DNA of 64,000 nt, taken from assembly GCA_029641185.1 (NCBI GenBank), contig JAPWGK010000034.1, forward strand, positions 248,001 to 312,000. The letters run 5' to 3'. This document shows, one piece after another, positions 24,904-35,198 of the stretch; the stretch's first letter is position 1, and every line of letters starts with the position of its first letter. A model generated the notes under the pieces. The model saw only the letters and a list, made by a program, of their open reading frames with translations. It was not told the origin of the DNA and did not search any database. This DNA comes from Pseudofabraea citricarpa. Lineage: Eukaryota > Ascomycota > Leotiomycetes > Helotiales > Dermateaceae. The position numbers and the translations under genes are program-made.

Positions 24904-25867
24904 TCATTGCCACTGCGTAGCGTTCCATGGCCGTATCTGTGACCCGGTAATATACTGCGAGCGTACTTGTGTATGTGGCCCACCGTGCGGATCCATTGAA
25001 ACATCTTCGATCCTACTTGAAGGCAAAATCATCTCAGTGGCAGGTCGTTGAGCGAATGGCGGCGATGGTGTATAGTGATACGAGGGGTTGCTTTGCTCTG
25101 CATCATAGGTATACCGGATTGGAGGCAGATCGTTGGAAAACGGTTCTTCATTCAAGAGATCGGAAATCGAGGGGGCGGATCCTGGCGGAGATGTGCTGTA
25201 TCTCTGTTGGGATTCTGCACTGTAAGGCGAGCTGCAACCGCAGCTTTTGGACTGTATGTTTATACTGGGAAGCAGTATCGGTGGCGGCGGAAGCTCTAAC
25301 TGCAATACTTCATTCTGAGTTCCAGATCCGATACTTCCGTCTGGGGATTGATTTTGCATCCTGGCCTTCTTGCTTTGCCGCGAATGACTCCGTGATCGAG
25401 AAGTAGGCTTGGCTCTCACAACTGAAGAAGCTCTCGCAGTTACTGTGACCATCTCTTCTCTTTCTAGACTTCTCATGACTTTCTTGAGTAAGATTGGTGG
25501 AAGTGCATAACGGGAGAGATAGGAGGTACCATTGCTCATGGATAATGATTCTGCCACCCTGCCGCAAGAGCACGAGGCAAGTTTATGCCCGCAAGTCTGA
25601 AGAGGTCGTCCGGGCTTGCGTACTTCGACTAGCACACGGTCTGTATGCAGGCATGAAGTTGCACGATGGCCTGCAGGATTTCTTTTAGTTTTGCTGTTCG
25701 CCCATTTCCATGGCGAGTGACCAACCTCTAACGCATGGCTCACTATTTACAGGTTAGTCATGCCTATAACCAGCAACTGCTCTCGCGCATGAATAGATAC
25801 AACAGCTTGAAGGACAAGGGAAAAAATGTCTTTACCATGAATATTTACGACCGTTAATGAGAGGCAT
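24904..25867 (-). CDS. Copper-fist transcription factor
   Basis: DNA-binding regulator of copper homeostasis (Ace1/Mac1/Cuf1 class). The gene is split by two introns that isolate a 17-nt micro-exon: exons 25867-25836, 25742-25726 and 25670-24904, giving 271 residues in frame. Only this splicing restores the fist: residues 1-10 MPLINGRKYS, then C11-x2-C14 and C23-x-H25, the four zinc ligands of copper fists at their canonical positions, then the minor-groove KPGRP hook (35-39) and TCGHKLASCSCG. The middle is basic and Ser-rich. Residues about 147-185 hold a short Cys-x-Cys cluster (KSCGCS) that may sense Cu(I), weaker than the multi-Cys arrays of Ace1. The C-terminal third is Pro/Ser-rich, possibly activating. 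It is divergently placed to a Ctr copper transporter 1.2 kb away, its likely target. Confidence 0.9.
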
Positions 25868-27074
25868 TTTGAACAATTTCCGGACAGTGCGACAAGAAGT
25901 GACTTTAATAGCGGAGATGGAAATTTCAGTGTTGTCCCTCGGGTCCCGAATAGCCCGGATAGATGGATAGTTCCTCGTGTTGGCTGAAGTTTCAAGTGAA
26001 AGAGTCAAAAGGCGAGAACATCAAAGAAAGTGGCTTGAAATGCTTAAGCGACGAGAGCTGGAATATAAAAGAGATGCCAAGACCAGGCCTTCGCAAAAGC
26101 AAAGCTACCAGAATGGCCCAACAAGACATGTCATGATACCGAATGCAGTATAAACATTCTCGCATCTGACTAATCCTTCTCGTTCTCGATGACTGGTGAT
26201 GCACATGCGGGAGCGTCGGTGCAGGTGGAGAACTGCGCAAGTTTATTCAGCCACACGGGGTTTGAGCAAGTTTTCCTGTGCCTGCCCTTTGTTCAACGGC
26301 CCTCCACACTGTCGACAGCAAACTACCTCACTCCGAACTTGTGGTCGGGAGCACGCCGGATATTGCCAACAAAGCTTGGTGCGCCATGACCAGGTGCGAT
26401 CGTATGCAGCATCGGAAGCTTTTGGCATTCAGATGCACTGATGATCGACGAGCTTTGCAGGATATGAATATATCACCAATACGAGTCCTTGGAGTACGTC
26501 TGGTCTCCAGAAATCGATTCTGGTGCAAGAAGCTATGGTCTCTAATGGAACGTCATATTATGGGCCCGCAAGATCATGAGGAAGGTCGCCTATGGTATAA
26601 AGCATGCGTAAGAGTGGACATGAGGAATTGAGCTGGATTATGAAGCGACTCCTCCACAAAGCATCCCTGGAGAATGTTTGAGTCAGTTCGAGTAAGAATC
26701 CCTGAATGTGAGATCCAAGCCTTTCTCGTGATCTGAAGTCAAAATGAACGACACACCTTGTGCACTACCATGCAAGTAAGATGATCTGCTTCCTTACACG
26801 GCGAGAAGATATTCCAAATGGGCGAGGAACAGATGAATACTGCTCAAGGAGTCATCTCATCTCCGCAATATGCATTGATGAAGCCAAATTCTTGGCTCAT
26901 TGCGTATTTTGAGCATGTTTATGTGGTGAGACGTCGAACCGTCTGGTAGTAACCTCACTCTGGAAATATACGTGGTAATGCATACATCTGGAGAGTTCAT
27001 CAGATAACTATCTGATCTCGCTGTCGTTTGAGAAGTTGCCACGTTGATATTCTGCATCTCGACAGTGGATTAAG
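25868..27074. other. Shared divergent promoter of the copper pair
   Basis: No gene supported. It separates the start of the copper-fist gene from that of the Ctr gene. GCTCA/TGAGC words, the core of yeast Mac1 copper-response elements, occur at 26263-26267 and in a cluster listed separately. Confidence 0.5.
26842..26914 (+). promoter_or_regulatory. Candidate copper-response element cluster
   Basis: Three GCTCA cores lie within 73 bp: GCTCA at 26842-26846 and 26895-26899, and TGAGC (reverse) at 26910-26914 in ATTTTGAGCATG. They sit 160-235 bp upstream of the Ctr start. The yeast Mac1 site is TTTGC(T/G)CA. The match is to the core only, and a few such words are expected by chance, so this is a hypothesis supported mainly by position. 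Confidence 0.3.
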
Positions 27075-27834
27075 ATGGATATGCCCATGTCCGTAACGAC
27101 GACGTCGGCTTCTGTATCTACTGCAACTGCCAGCATGCCAATGAGCACTAGCAGCGCGACAATGGCCATGTCGATGGGAGATTCAGGGACCTGCAAGTTA
27201 TCAGTGAGTGCCTTAGCAGCAGAGAGCAGGATGCCTACAGCTAATCTTATTAGATGCTTTTGAATTGGAACACTATAGACGCATGTTTCTTGTGGCCAAG
27301 CTTCCACATTCACTCCGCCTTCACGTTCTTTCTCACTTGCCTTGGATCTGCATTACTTGTCATCTTGCTGGAATTTTCGCGGAGGATCCAACGACAGTAT
27401 GACAGGTATCTCCGTCGAAAACATGCACTAGATCAAGCAAATGAACTTCTTGCTGAGGGGCCAGAGGAAAAGCTGCTGCAAAAAAGCCCCTTTGCCCCTC
27501 CTAAACGAGATCGCCTTGTGGTAGCGTTGGAACAGTGTGTTAGGGGACTGATTCATACCTTCCAATTTTCAATAAGCTACTGCATAATGCTCCTGTTCAT
27601 GTATAGCAATGGTCCGTACATAAAATCTGGATTGCGCTATAAATCCCCCACTGAGTTTCCAAATAGGATATGTCATAATCTCTATTATCATCGGTGCTAC
27701 TATTGGCTATGCTCTCTTCACCAGAGATACACTGTACCTGGAAGCAAGGTGAGCAACATGGTATTCTCAACCTCTGGCTTTACTAATTGAGGAACAACAG
27801 CGACGTCAATCAAGGAGAAAAGGAATGCTGCTAG
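27075..27834 (+). CDS. Ctr-family copper transporter
   Basis: High-affinity Cu(I) uptake channel subunit. Exons 27075-27203, 27254-27611, 27667-27748 and 27801-27834 join in frame to 200 residues. The N-terminal ectodomain is Met-rich (MDMPM, MPMS, MAMSM), a copper-capture feature. TM1 follows MLLNWNTIDACF. A cytosolic loop of about 65 residues carries basic and acidic stretches. TM2 contains CIMLLFMYSNG and TM3 contains GATIGYALF with the G-x3-G packing motif of Ctr trimers. The protein ends in ECC, a Cys-Cys tail typical of Ctr proteins that hands copper to chaperones. The 34-nt last exon is needed to add this tail. The intron-2 donor, GTCCGT, is weak. Confidence 0.92.
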
Positions 27835-28274
27835 CTTTTTATGGGCGGATATGCAGCACACGTATACTGTGTTGCTTCTGATGTTTCACAATTCAATCTC
27901 GGGCCCAGATTCCCGCCTACTATAGGCGTACTCATTAGATGTAATTGAGGTTTGGCGGAAGACTGCCATACCTGGGTTCAATCTCCACATTACTTCTCAG
28001 AAGAAACTTCCAGTCTTAGAGCAAAATGGGATAACATATCGGGAAGAAGCCAAAATCCCAAACATCTAAGGACCTGGAGATTTGAAAGATTTCCACAGAG
28101 GACCAAACGAGCACATGTAAACAATCCATTTATTCGTGAACCATGAACAGAATCAGGCAAGCACACTTCGTCCCATCCAGGCGCACTGCCGTAATGTGGA
28201 CCTCCCCCAGATGTCGCTAAGTGCAGAGTAAGTTACAAAGATATGAAGTTGAACGCATTTGCTCGAAAAAGAAT
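27835..28274. other. Spacer between convergent genes
   Basis: Holds the 3' ends of the Ctr and TMA46 genes. Nothing else was recognised. Confidence 0.45.
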
Positions 28275-29428
28275 TTATGATGGCCCGGCCTCGTCTTCGT
28301 CCTGTGCGCCATTCGTATCTGGCTCGACCTCATTGACACCGCTGTCGATTACCACAGGTACTCCCCCATTTTGTTTCGCAATTCGCTCGGCCTCTTTCCT
28401 TTCGCGTATAGCCTCGGTTTCTTTTCGTAACTTTTCCATGTTCCAAGCATCATCTTCTTCGTCACCACTATCCTCATCTTCATCCCCGCTAGCATTCCAG
28501 TCTCCCTTCTCGAACATTGCACGACCTGTTGCTTCCTTTGCAAGACGAGCTTGGTCTTCAGCTTGCTTCTTGTCCATGCGTTCTGCCTTCCATTTCGCAA
28601 AAGTCTCAGGTGTAACAGGAGTGAGTGTGCCCGTAAGTTTATGTCGCTCGGATTCCAAGAAATCCTCAAGTGTGAGCGTTTTGAGGGGAGATTTGTCCAT
28701 GAGGGCCTTCTCTGCTGCACGTTGCTCTTTGGTCTTGAGGACGAATCTGGCAGAAAATTAGAAGGAAATGCGATCGAGAAGTCATTCGATACGTACCCAG
28801 GTGGTAACTTGTGCTGATACATGCACTTATCGCCTCCATTTGGGCATGTCCAAAACCAACCGTACTTACCCTCCTCCACTGCTTCAATAAAAAACTTGCA
28901 GACTTTGTCGGTTGTACTCTTCTGGTTACCTTTCTTGGATAAAACTACGGCCTTCAGTTTTTCTTCGTCCCAGTCTTCGGACGTCTCCGCCCGCTTCTTT
29001 TCTTCCTCTTCTTCTCTCGTATCTTGATAGAGATCTTTCTTTTGCGACTTTCTCTCCACATCTAAGTCGTGGGAGAACTTGCACTTTCTTCCCTTTTCGC
29101 AGTGACCTTTCTTATAGAACTGACAGAGTACGGTTTTCGGATCAACACCAAAAGGAACTTTCTGGACTTGGAGAGGCTTGAAAAGCTCGGCGGATTCCTT
29201 CTTGGCCGCCTCTGCTGCAGCCTTGTCCCTTTCCTTCTGTGCTTTCTCTGCCTCTCGTCTCTTTTCGTCTGGTGTGCCACCGGCCTTTGCGGAGACGGTC
29301 ATCTGGGCAATTTGCTTCTGCTTCTGGGCACCTTTCTTGTTTTTCATTCCAAAGGTTCTGTCCTCAACCAACTTGGACGCCGAGGGCTTCTTGCCCCCGC
29401 CCTGCTTCTCGACCTTCTTAGGAGGCAT
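28275..29428 (-). CDS. TMA46: Tma46/DFRP1-type CCCH zinc-finger protein
   Basis: Ribosome-associated partner of the DRG-family GTPase (Rbg1 in yeast; ZC3H15/DFRP1 in animals). Exons 29428-28797 and 28746-28275 (intron 50 nt) give 367 residues. The N-terminus has the conserved start MPPKKVEKQGGGKK and DRTFGMKNKKG. The first CCCH finger is around residue 100 (LCQFYKKGHCEKGRKCKFSH) and the second around residue 180 (CKFF, then CPNGGDKCMYQH). The DFRP region follows (LTLEDFLESERHKL, then TFAKWK), and an acidic tail (EDEDSGDEEDDAW) ends the protein. Length and order match the family. Confidence 0.95.
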
Positions 29429-29925
29429 CCTGGCGGTGGTTGTGAAAAGAATGCAGCGCAGCTAGTTATTGGTCGTGTGGCAGATCACCAGGGCAAGTGC
29501 GTCGTGCTGTAGAGACTGTGGGGTACTATATGAAGGTATTGTGGCACTTTTGAGGCTGTCTGGAATTCCTGCGGTGAAATCATCAAAAGACGATGATTCT
29601 ATTTTGGTGGGGAAGCCCACATGAGATTGGCCGGATTAACGAGGCCCCCAGATCGCGCTAGTGGTAGGTACGGACGTACGAAGTGAAGCTCCAAGCTGGC
29701 CTCATCAGCTGCTTGCGACAGGAAAGCAACGAGTTGCCAGACTTTGCCCACCAACTTCAACTTCTCAGGTGAGCAAGCCAGCACTCCAATTGGGTTGTGT
29801 TCTGTTGTTCTAACAATCTACTGCTACAGTCCTTCCAAGTCTCTTCTCCAAGCACCACACGTCACTCCGGGTCTTTTTAGGTACCTTGCTTGTCTTGAAT
29901 TCAAGCCCAAATACCGACCGCAAGC
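29429..29925. other. Divergent promoter between TMA46 and OST4
   Basis: About 500 bp between two head-to-head housekeeping genes, probably a shared promoter. No other gene seen. Confidence 0.5.
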
Positions 29926-30093
29926 ATGATCTCAGACGATGGACTCTACCGCCTGGCTATATTCCTCGGGTCAGCCGCTGTTATTATGATTGTTCTGTAT
30001 CACTTTCTCGAAGTCAACGCTATCAAGGATGACGAAGAAGAGACCAAGAGACCAACCAAGGGCGACACCAAGGCTGCCTCCCTCACAAGATGA
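29926..30093 (+). CDS. OST4: Ost4, oligosaccharyltransferase mini-subunit
   Basis: A 55-residue protein, easily missed because of its size. It starts MISDDGLYRLAI and continues into a single hydrophobic helix (about residues 9-28, LAIFLGSAAVIMIVLYHF), matching yeast Ost4 (start MISDEQL, then one TM helix ending IVIYH). Ost4 stabilises the Stt3-Ost3/6 subcomplex in the ER membrane for N-glycosylation. The cytosolic tail here is longer than in yeast and charged (DDEEETKRPTKGD). Single exon with the ATG in good context (caagcATGA). Confidence 0.9.
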   Translation: MISDDGLYRLAIFLGSAAVIMIVLYHFLEVNAIKDDEEETKRPTKGDTKAASLTR

Positions 30094-31021
30094 TTGGACT
30101 CCGCGATGGGGAGGGAGGAATTGGTGCAACATGGTGTGCAATGAACGAGTGCAGGGTGTAAACAGGACCAAAGGAATGGTCAAGGCTCTCAAAGGCTGGT
30201 CAAAGAACCCGACGAGCTGCTTGCGCTCAATAGTTGATGGCGTTATGGGAGGGATATCTGGCTCTGTATCAACACCGCAAACAAAAGATTGCGATTGAAG
30301 GATCCCTGCGGTAAGGGAGGTCGATGGTAGATTGTGCCGTAGTCTTTGATGTATGATATGGTAGCTGAGCATAAACCATGCTGGCATTTGAGACACGGCT
30401 TAGGCAATGGCTGCTACATATTTGCGTAGACGTGAAAGCAGCACCAGGTTGCTCAGAGTCGTCTCCGTCCGTCTCCCTCTGCAGCCGCTGTCAATTATTG
30501 TTGTGTCACTCTGGTTGGTTTGGCACGTGACTTGGTGCGGTGCGGTTGTGACTCAAGCTGCGCTAAGGAGCGCGCGCCAACCCATTCAGCCATCTTCAGC
30601 GCCCAGGCGTCTTGCCCCTTCTTTTCACTCCTCCTCTTCCATCTCACATCTTCAACTGCCCAAGTTCGAACATCTGAACCAACATCACCACAACTTCTCT
30701 TCTTGTCCAACATTCCCCCTACATACTTTTCTTCACTCGCATCCATCTTCGCCACCTGCCGAAGCACCTCTTTGACACCCATCCAACTTCGGTCGTCGAT
30801 TCAACTGCCACTTCTTTGTCGCGTCGCATTCGACAGCCACATTCCGCACAACGCATTACCATCAAGCATAAAGAGTCAGCCAGCCTTCCCATCCCGAATC
30901 TACGCTCCTCTATCCAAAGAACGTTGATCCGCACCCTCCTGATCGCGTCCTGCCGTGTCTACTGATCCTAACGAACCGAACCATTCTCAGCTCTTCCGTC
31001 TTTCCCCACACCTACATCAAC
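30094..31021. other. Promoter and long 5' leader of YRA1
   Basis: GC-rich first half, then a C/T-rich tract (30600-31020) typical of highly expressed fungal genes. Frames here are low-complexity Ser/His/Pro and not convincing. Confidence 0.5.
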
Positions 31022-32772
31022 ATGTCTGGAAAGCTCGATCAGTCTCTCGATGAGATCCTCAAGACTCAGCGCCCTGCCGGACGTGGTGGCAAGGCTCGCG
31101 TTCGTGGTGGCCGCCGTGCACCAGCTGCTGGCCGCACCGCAGGCCCATCCGCTCCCGTTGGAGGCATCAAAAAGAATTTGAAGCAAGCCAAAGGTTCTAT
31201 TAAGACTGTCCCAACTGGGCCAGCAGGAGGAGCTATCGACAGCAAGATTCAAGTTAGCAACTTGGTAAGCCACACCACTTCAACTCGGCCTTTTTGTTTG
31301 GTACTAACTTGTCCTAGCCTAAGGATGTGAACGAACCCCAGATCAAGGTATGTTACCGATGAGGTTATTCAACCTTTGTGGACTCTTATCGAACCTCATA
31401 AGGCGGCCGTGGTTGAAGGCGTCTTCTTGATTTCGCATCTTTTTTGCGATATCTATTCTGCATACATTTCAGGGGACTTCATCAATACAACTCCTTCCTT
31501 TAACTTCTGCTCGCATCAGTGGCTTGTAGCAAAGAAGAAGGAAGTCGAGGACTGTCTTGCACAAAGACCATGATTCTTCGGGTAGCCTGGCAAGCACCTG
31601 TAATTGAACTTGGCGCAGACAGGTGATGGCAGCGTTTTACACGCGGCAGCTTATATGCTTTCGTCCAAGCATTTCTATATGGCCTGAGAGATGTGCCATA
31701 GGAAATTACCTAAGTTACAGCGAGCGCAGCAGCGAAGCAGACAGCACAAGATTGCAGAATCTTTCTACGATCTCTCGAAGTAGCGATATGGATGAGATCG
31801 TCCAACGCTCGAGAAGTCAATATCGTACAGTTCTGAATGATTGGCTTCTACTGTAACGAAAGGTTTCAAGCGGAAGATTCGAGGCAGAGTATAGAGTTGT
31901 GACGTACCTGAGGTTGGACTTGAGGGGACTAAGTCTGGAGGCAATGGATGGCAGTTGGACGAGGTCTTGTTATTCGATCAACGGGCACCAAATCATTCTT
32001 GGACTATCTCCTGGGGTTTACTAACGCTCTCTGCTCGCTCGCTGTTGCTTTATTCTTCATCTTGATCTGGAGCCTGTGGAACTTTGAGTGCTTTTCCTTC
32101 TGTACGGACCTCGGATTTCGAGCTGCGCGATTATCATTTACATTCGGGTTTCAAGTAACTAACGAGAATCGACAAATAGGAATACTTCCTCAAATCCGTT
32201 GGACCCATCAAGAGAGTTGAAATTTCTTATGGACCCGGTGGTGTCAGTCGTGGAATCGCTACAATCTGGTTCTCGCGTCCCGACGGTGCTAGCAAAGCTG
32301 TCAGTGCTTTGAACGGTCTACTGGTCGATGGAAGACCAATGAAGGTACGCTCGTCTAAGTTTACCCTTTTTGGCAATTGCTAACCTGAATTCAGATCGAG
32401 GTTATCCTTGACGCTCGCCGAGCTGCCACAATTCCTCCTCCCAAGGGACTAAGTGAGCGTATCGCGTCAGTATTACCCCCCAGTGGTCATGAATCATACT
32501 AACATTCCAACAGTGCCCCAAAGTCTCAACCCAAGTCAGCCGCAGTTAGTAAGACATCCGACGCTGCTGGATTGAGCGCACGTGGCAAGGGTCGCTCTCG
32601 TGGAACCCGAGGTCGCAACCCTCGCCCCGCCAAGAAGACTGCTGAGGAACTTGATTCTGAGATGGTAGATTACTTCGACAATGGCGCTGCGGCTGGCACA
32701 GAGCCCGCTGCGACAAATGGTGCGGCCCAACCCGCTGCCAATGGGGATGCCATGGATGAAGAGATCTTGTAA
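31022..32772 (+). CDS. YRA1: Yra1/ALY-REF mRNA export adaptor
   Basis: RNA-binding adaptor that couples transcription and splicing to mRNA export through Mex67. Exons 31022-31264, 31318-31347, 32180-32344, 32395-32465 and 32514-32772 give 255 residues. The N-terminus is MSGKLDQSLDEIL (the N-box recognised by Sub2/UAP56), then an Arg/Gly-rich basic arm. The RRM starts at KIQVSNLPKDV with RNP2, and RNP1 is the degenerate GGVSRGIATIWF typical of REF proteins. A second RGG-type arm and an acidic C-terminal box (EELDSEMVDYF ... DAMDEEIL) close it, as in REFs. Exon 2 is only 30 nt. Intron 2, inside the RRM, is 832 nt, far longer than its neighbours. Confidence 0.93.
31348..32179 (+). promoter_or_regulatory. 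Unusually long intron 2 of YRA1 (candidate autoregulatory intron)
   Basis: GTATGTT donor after a 30-nt exon; acceptor CGACAAATAG. It is 832 nt in a window where nearly all other introns are 48-190 nt. In budding yeast the YRA1 gene has a long, poorly spliced intron through which the protein limits its own expression. A parallel role here is inference from gene identity and intron size. Confidence 0.5.
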
Positions 32773-33390
32773 TGAGTGAAGGTTGAGATTGGGATATTTG
32801 GAAGGGAACGGGTCATCGGAGTTGATGCGATTTTCTTTTGCCAGCAACTTTCTGGCACTGTATTCAAGGTTTTGCTTCAGTCTCGACGAAGACACGCGAA
32901 TTTTCATCGATAGCAGCGAGGACGAGGGGTCAAGTCCGATTTAATCCTTTCACAGCCAGCAATTTGTGACAAAGCTGGTTTTTCTTTCAATCTGTATTCA
33001 CACGAGCACTTATGCATCTCCTCGCTCATCAATCGAAGAAGCAATCAACCATGAGCCTTTTTGTGACGACCACATGTGACAATCCCTGCGTTGATGTTCG
33101 ATGGCACAACTTCATTCTTCAATAAGAATACTCACATTATTCGAGGACGTCTTTGAGGCACTGAATCAAGTGCATTCCATTCCGTGGGCATATTCAGTGC
33201 CCAACTCCGCTGCATGCACTAGCACCACCATCCCTTTACTCCACCTTTCGAGAAATTATTGCAGCCTTCGTGACTCGACGCCAACACAAAAGCGATTCGT
33301 AGCACATTATTATCAATCCTGCCCTTAGAACACATCGAATCGCTGGCTGTGGTCATAAGCCATCCAGTCAGCATTCCAAATCAATCAAGA
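32773..33390. other. Spacer between convergent genes
   Basis: Contains the 3' UTRs of YRA1 (+) and the modular zinc gene (-). Nothing recognised. Confidence 0.45.
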
Positions 33391-35198
33391 TCATTTGTTT
33401 CGTTTTGCCAAAGCCAAAATGGTCTGGCGATCGAATTCATCGATCTGCTTAAGTGATGTCTTAACATCGGCGAAGGAGGTTTGCTGAGACTTTTGCAGCG
33501 TCTCAAGGAGTTTTCTCAGATCATCCATGGTGGTTGAAGTTGATGTGCCGCTGCCGATCGTTGGGGTATCCTTCTTCGACTGGGCATCTTTGGCCGCTTG
33601 TAGTTTCGCTTTCTCTGCCTTTGCCTTCTCCTCCTCCTTGGCTTTTTCATCTGCCTTCGCTTTCTCTTCTGCCTTTACCTTCTCTGCAGCTTTGGCTTTC
33701 TCCTCTGCCTTTGCCTTCTCTTCGGCGTTGGCTTTCTCTTGAGCTTTGGCTTTCTCCTCGGCTTTGGCCATTTCCTTGGCTTTTGCCTTTGCTTCAGCCT
33801 CCGCCTTTTCATCTGCTTTTGCTTGCTCCTCTGCTCTGGCCTTATCGTCTGCTTTCGCCTTCTCGTCCGCTCTCGCCTTTTCTTCTGCCTTCAATTTCTC
33901 GTCATGATCTACCTTTGTTAGTCTAATGGTCATCTAAATTTGGGAATACATGACGGGGAGAGGCTACGTTGTAGACACAGGTGTTCGGCAGCAGCACTAA
34001 GATCAAGATGATCACATCGGTATCGAACACATCCGTCTTGGACGCAGCAATCTGCAGATAAGTTAGCGTATGCTCCTTCAAGTCAAGTAGTTTCCTTACG
34101 AGATTGGCAGTATCCTTTTTTTTCTGTCTTGTTAACTTCTGAACAATTTGGAAATTGGCAGGTATCTTCTGAAGTCAGCTAGGGAACCGCACGCTCTGGA
34201 CACAAATCTTACGGATAAAACACGTCTTTCGAAAGACTCCAGCTTCGGTCACCATAGGAGCTTGAAGGCAAGTTTCGGCACTACATTTATCTGCACAGAT
34301 AATGAGCGACTTGAACACTTTCATCACCGCACCTATCGAGAAACTTCAGTTGGATCGTGTAGGCTTACGGTCATTACAGTATGCGCCCTTTTTGATGGGC
34401 TTATTACAACCTCTTCTCCAACAAGTGTCTGTCGTCGCGTAAGCAAAAGCATACGGGTGTTGTAGCTACTCACGAGTGTTGCAACACAAGGATTGCGCCA
34501 TCCTGGCGTTTGCACAGTTCTTGCATTTTATATCTGCTCTTTCATCAGATTTATCGGGCAATGTCAAATGATCTCGAGCACTCACGGCTATTACAATAGG
34601 GCTGTCGCTCCGTTCCCTTCTTGGTTGCTAAAAGATTACAGCCCTCTTCTGAGCATTCGAGTGAAATGTCTATCATGATTAGATGCATGGTGACTGACGA
34701 ACGAAGGGGATACCTACGCTGTAAACATAGTAAACGATCTCGGTCGAGGATGACATTCTGGCACTTGAGAATCTGACACGTGTCTAGGTACTCACAAGTT
34801 ACATTTGGTCTTCTGGATAGGGTGCAGACGGCTGGCAATTCTTACGATCAGTTTGTCCGGTGCAGCCATCAAACCCGGGGGCTCTCCTGGAGCTACAGTC
34901 TGCAAACGAACATTTATCTGTGGGCATGAGCGAGTGGCTACACGTATGTGGGTATTCAAATCCACACGAGCAACTCACGTGAGGGGCAGAAGTCGTATCG
35001 TGATTTCTTATCCTCGGTCAGAGCTACCGTCGCCGTGCAGCTCTCCTCGTCACATTTGTCTTTCGGCGTATTAGAATAAGCACTTTCCTGTCCGAGTGGG
35101 GACCGCGAAGATGACTTACGCTCTCGACAGCACGGTAGGTTCTTCGCTGCCGCGGAACTGCAGCCTTTCACTTCGCACTGCTGTCTATTCGACGACAT
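33391..35198 (-). CDS. Ten-module C-x4-C-xn-C-x2-H protein with a Lys/Ala/Glu helix, one module per exon
   Basis: No named family recognised. Eleven exons join in frame to 416 residues: 35198-35120, 35059-34979, 34917-34846, 34783-34718, 34669-34586, 34533-34474, 34428-34369, 34290-34213, 34168-34100, 34051-33968, 33908-33391. All introns are phase 1 and split a C|AY codon, normally His. Each of exons 1-10 encodes one module C-x4-C-x(9-17)-C-x2-H; module 3 has C-x5-H, module 6 has C-x2-C, and module 8 has Gln194 for His. The ligands suggest ten small zinc-binding units. Exon 11 switches to a long AEEKAKA-type repeat (residues about 249-355), predicted to be a stable single alpha helix, then a Ser/Thr linker and a short helical end (DDLRKLLETLQKS). 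No signal peptide or membrane segment. Cytosolic or nuclear scaffold or binding protein is a guess. Confidence 0.85.
33560..33900 (-). repeat. Coding repeat of about 18 nt (AEEKAK-type)
   Basis: Inside exon 11 of the modular gene. Imperfect six-codon units rich in GCC-AAG-GCA-GAG-GAG-AAA words code for Lys/Ala/Glu blocks. The two antisense frames look long only because of this composition. Confidence 0.8.

Noticed and set aside
24969..25406. 145-codon plus-strand frame
   Set aside because: It is antisense to the copper-fist gene, which has canonical zinc ligands.
28243..29512. Long plus-strand frames opposite TMA46
   Set aside because: They are antisense to a clear Tma46 orthologue; their Ser/Phe/Leu bias reflects the Glu/Lys-rich coding strand.
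30407..30927. Two overlapping plus-strand frames of 122 and 135 codons
   Set aside because: Low-complexity Ser/His/Pro sequence in the C/T-rich leader of YRA1, with no domain; most likely 5' UTR.
33527..33926. Plus-strand Leu/Phe/Ala-rich frames resembling membrane proteins
   Set aside because: Composition is a mirror of the AEEKAK repeat on the minus strand.
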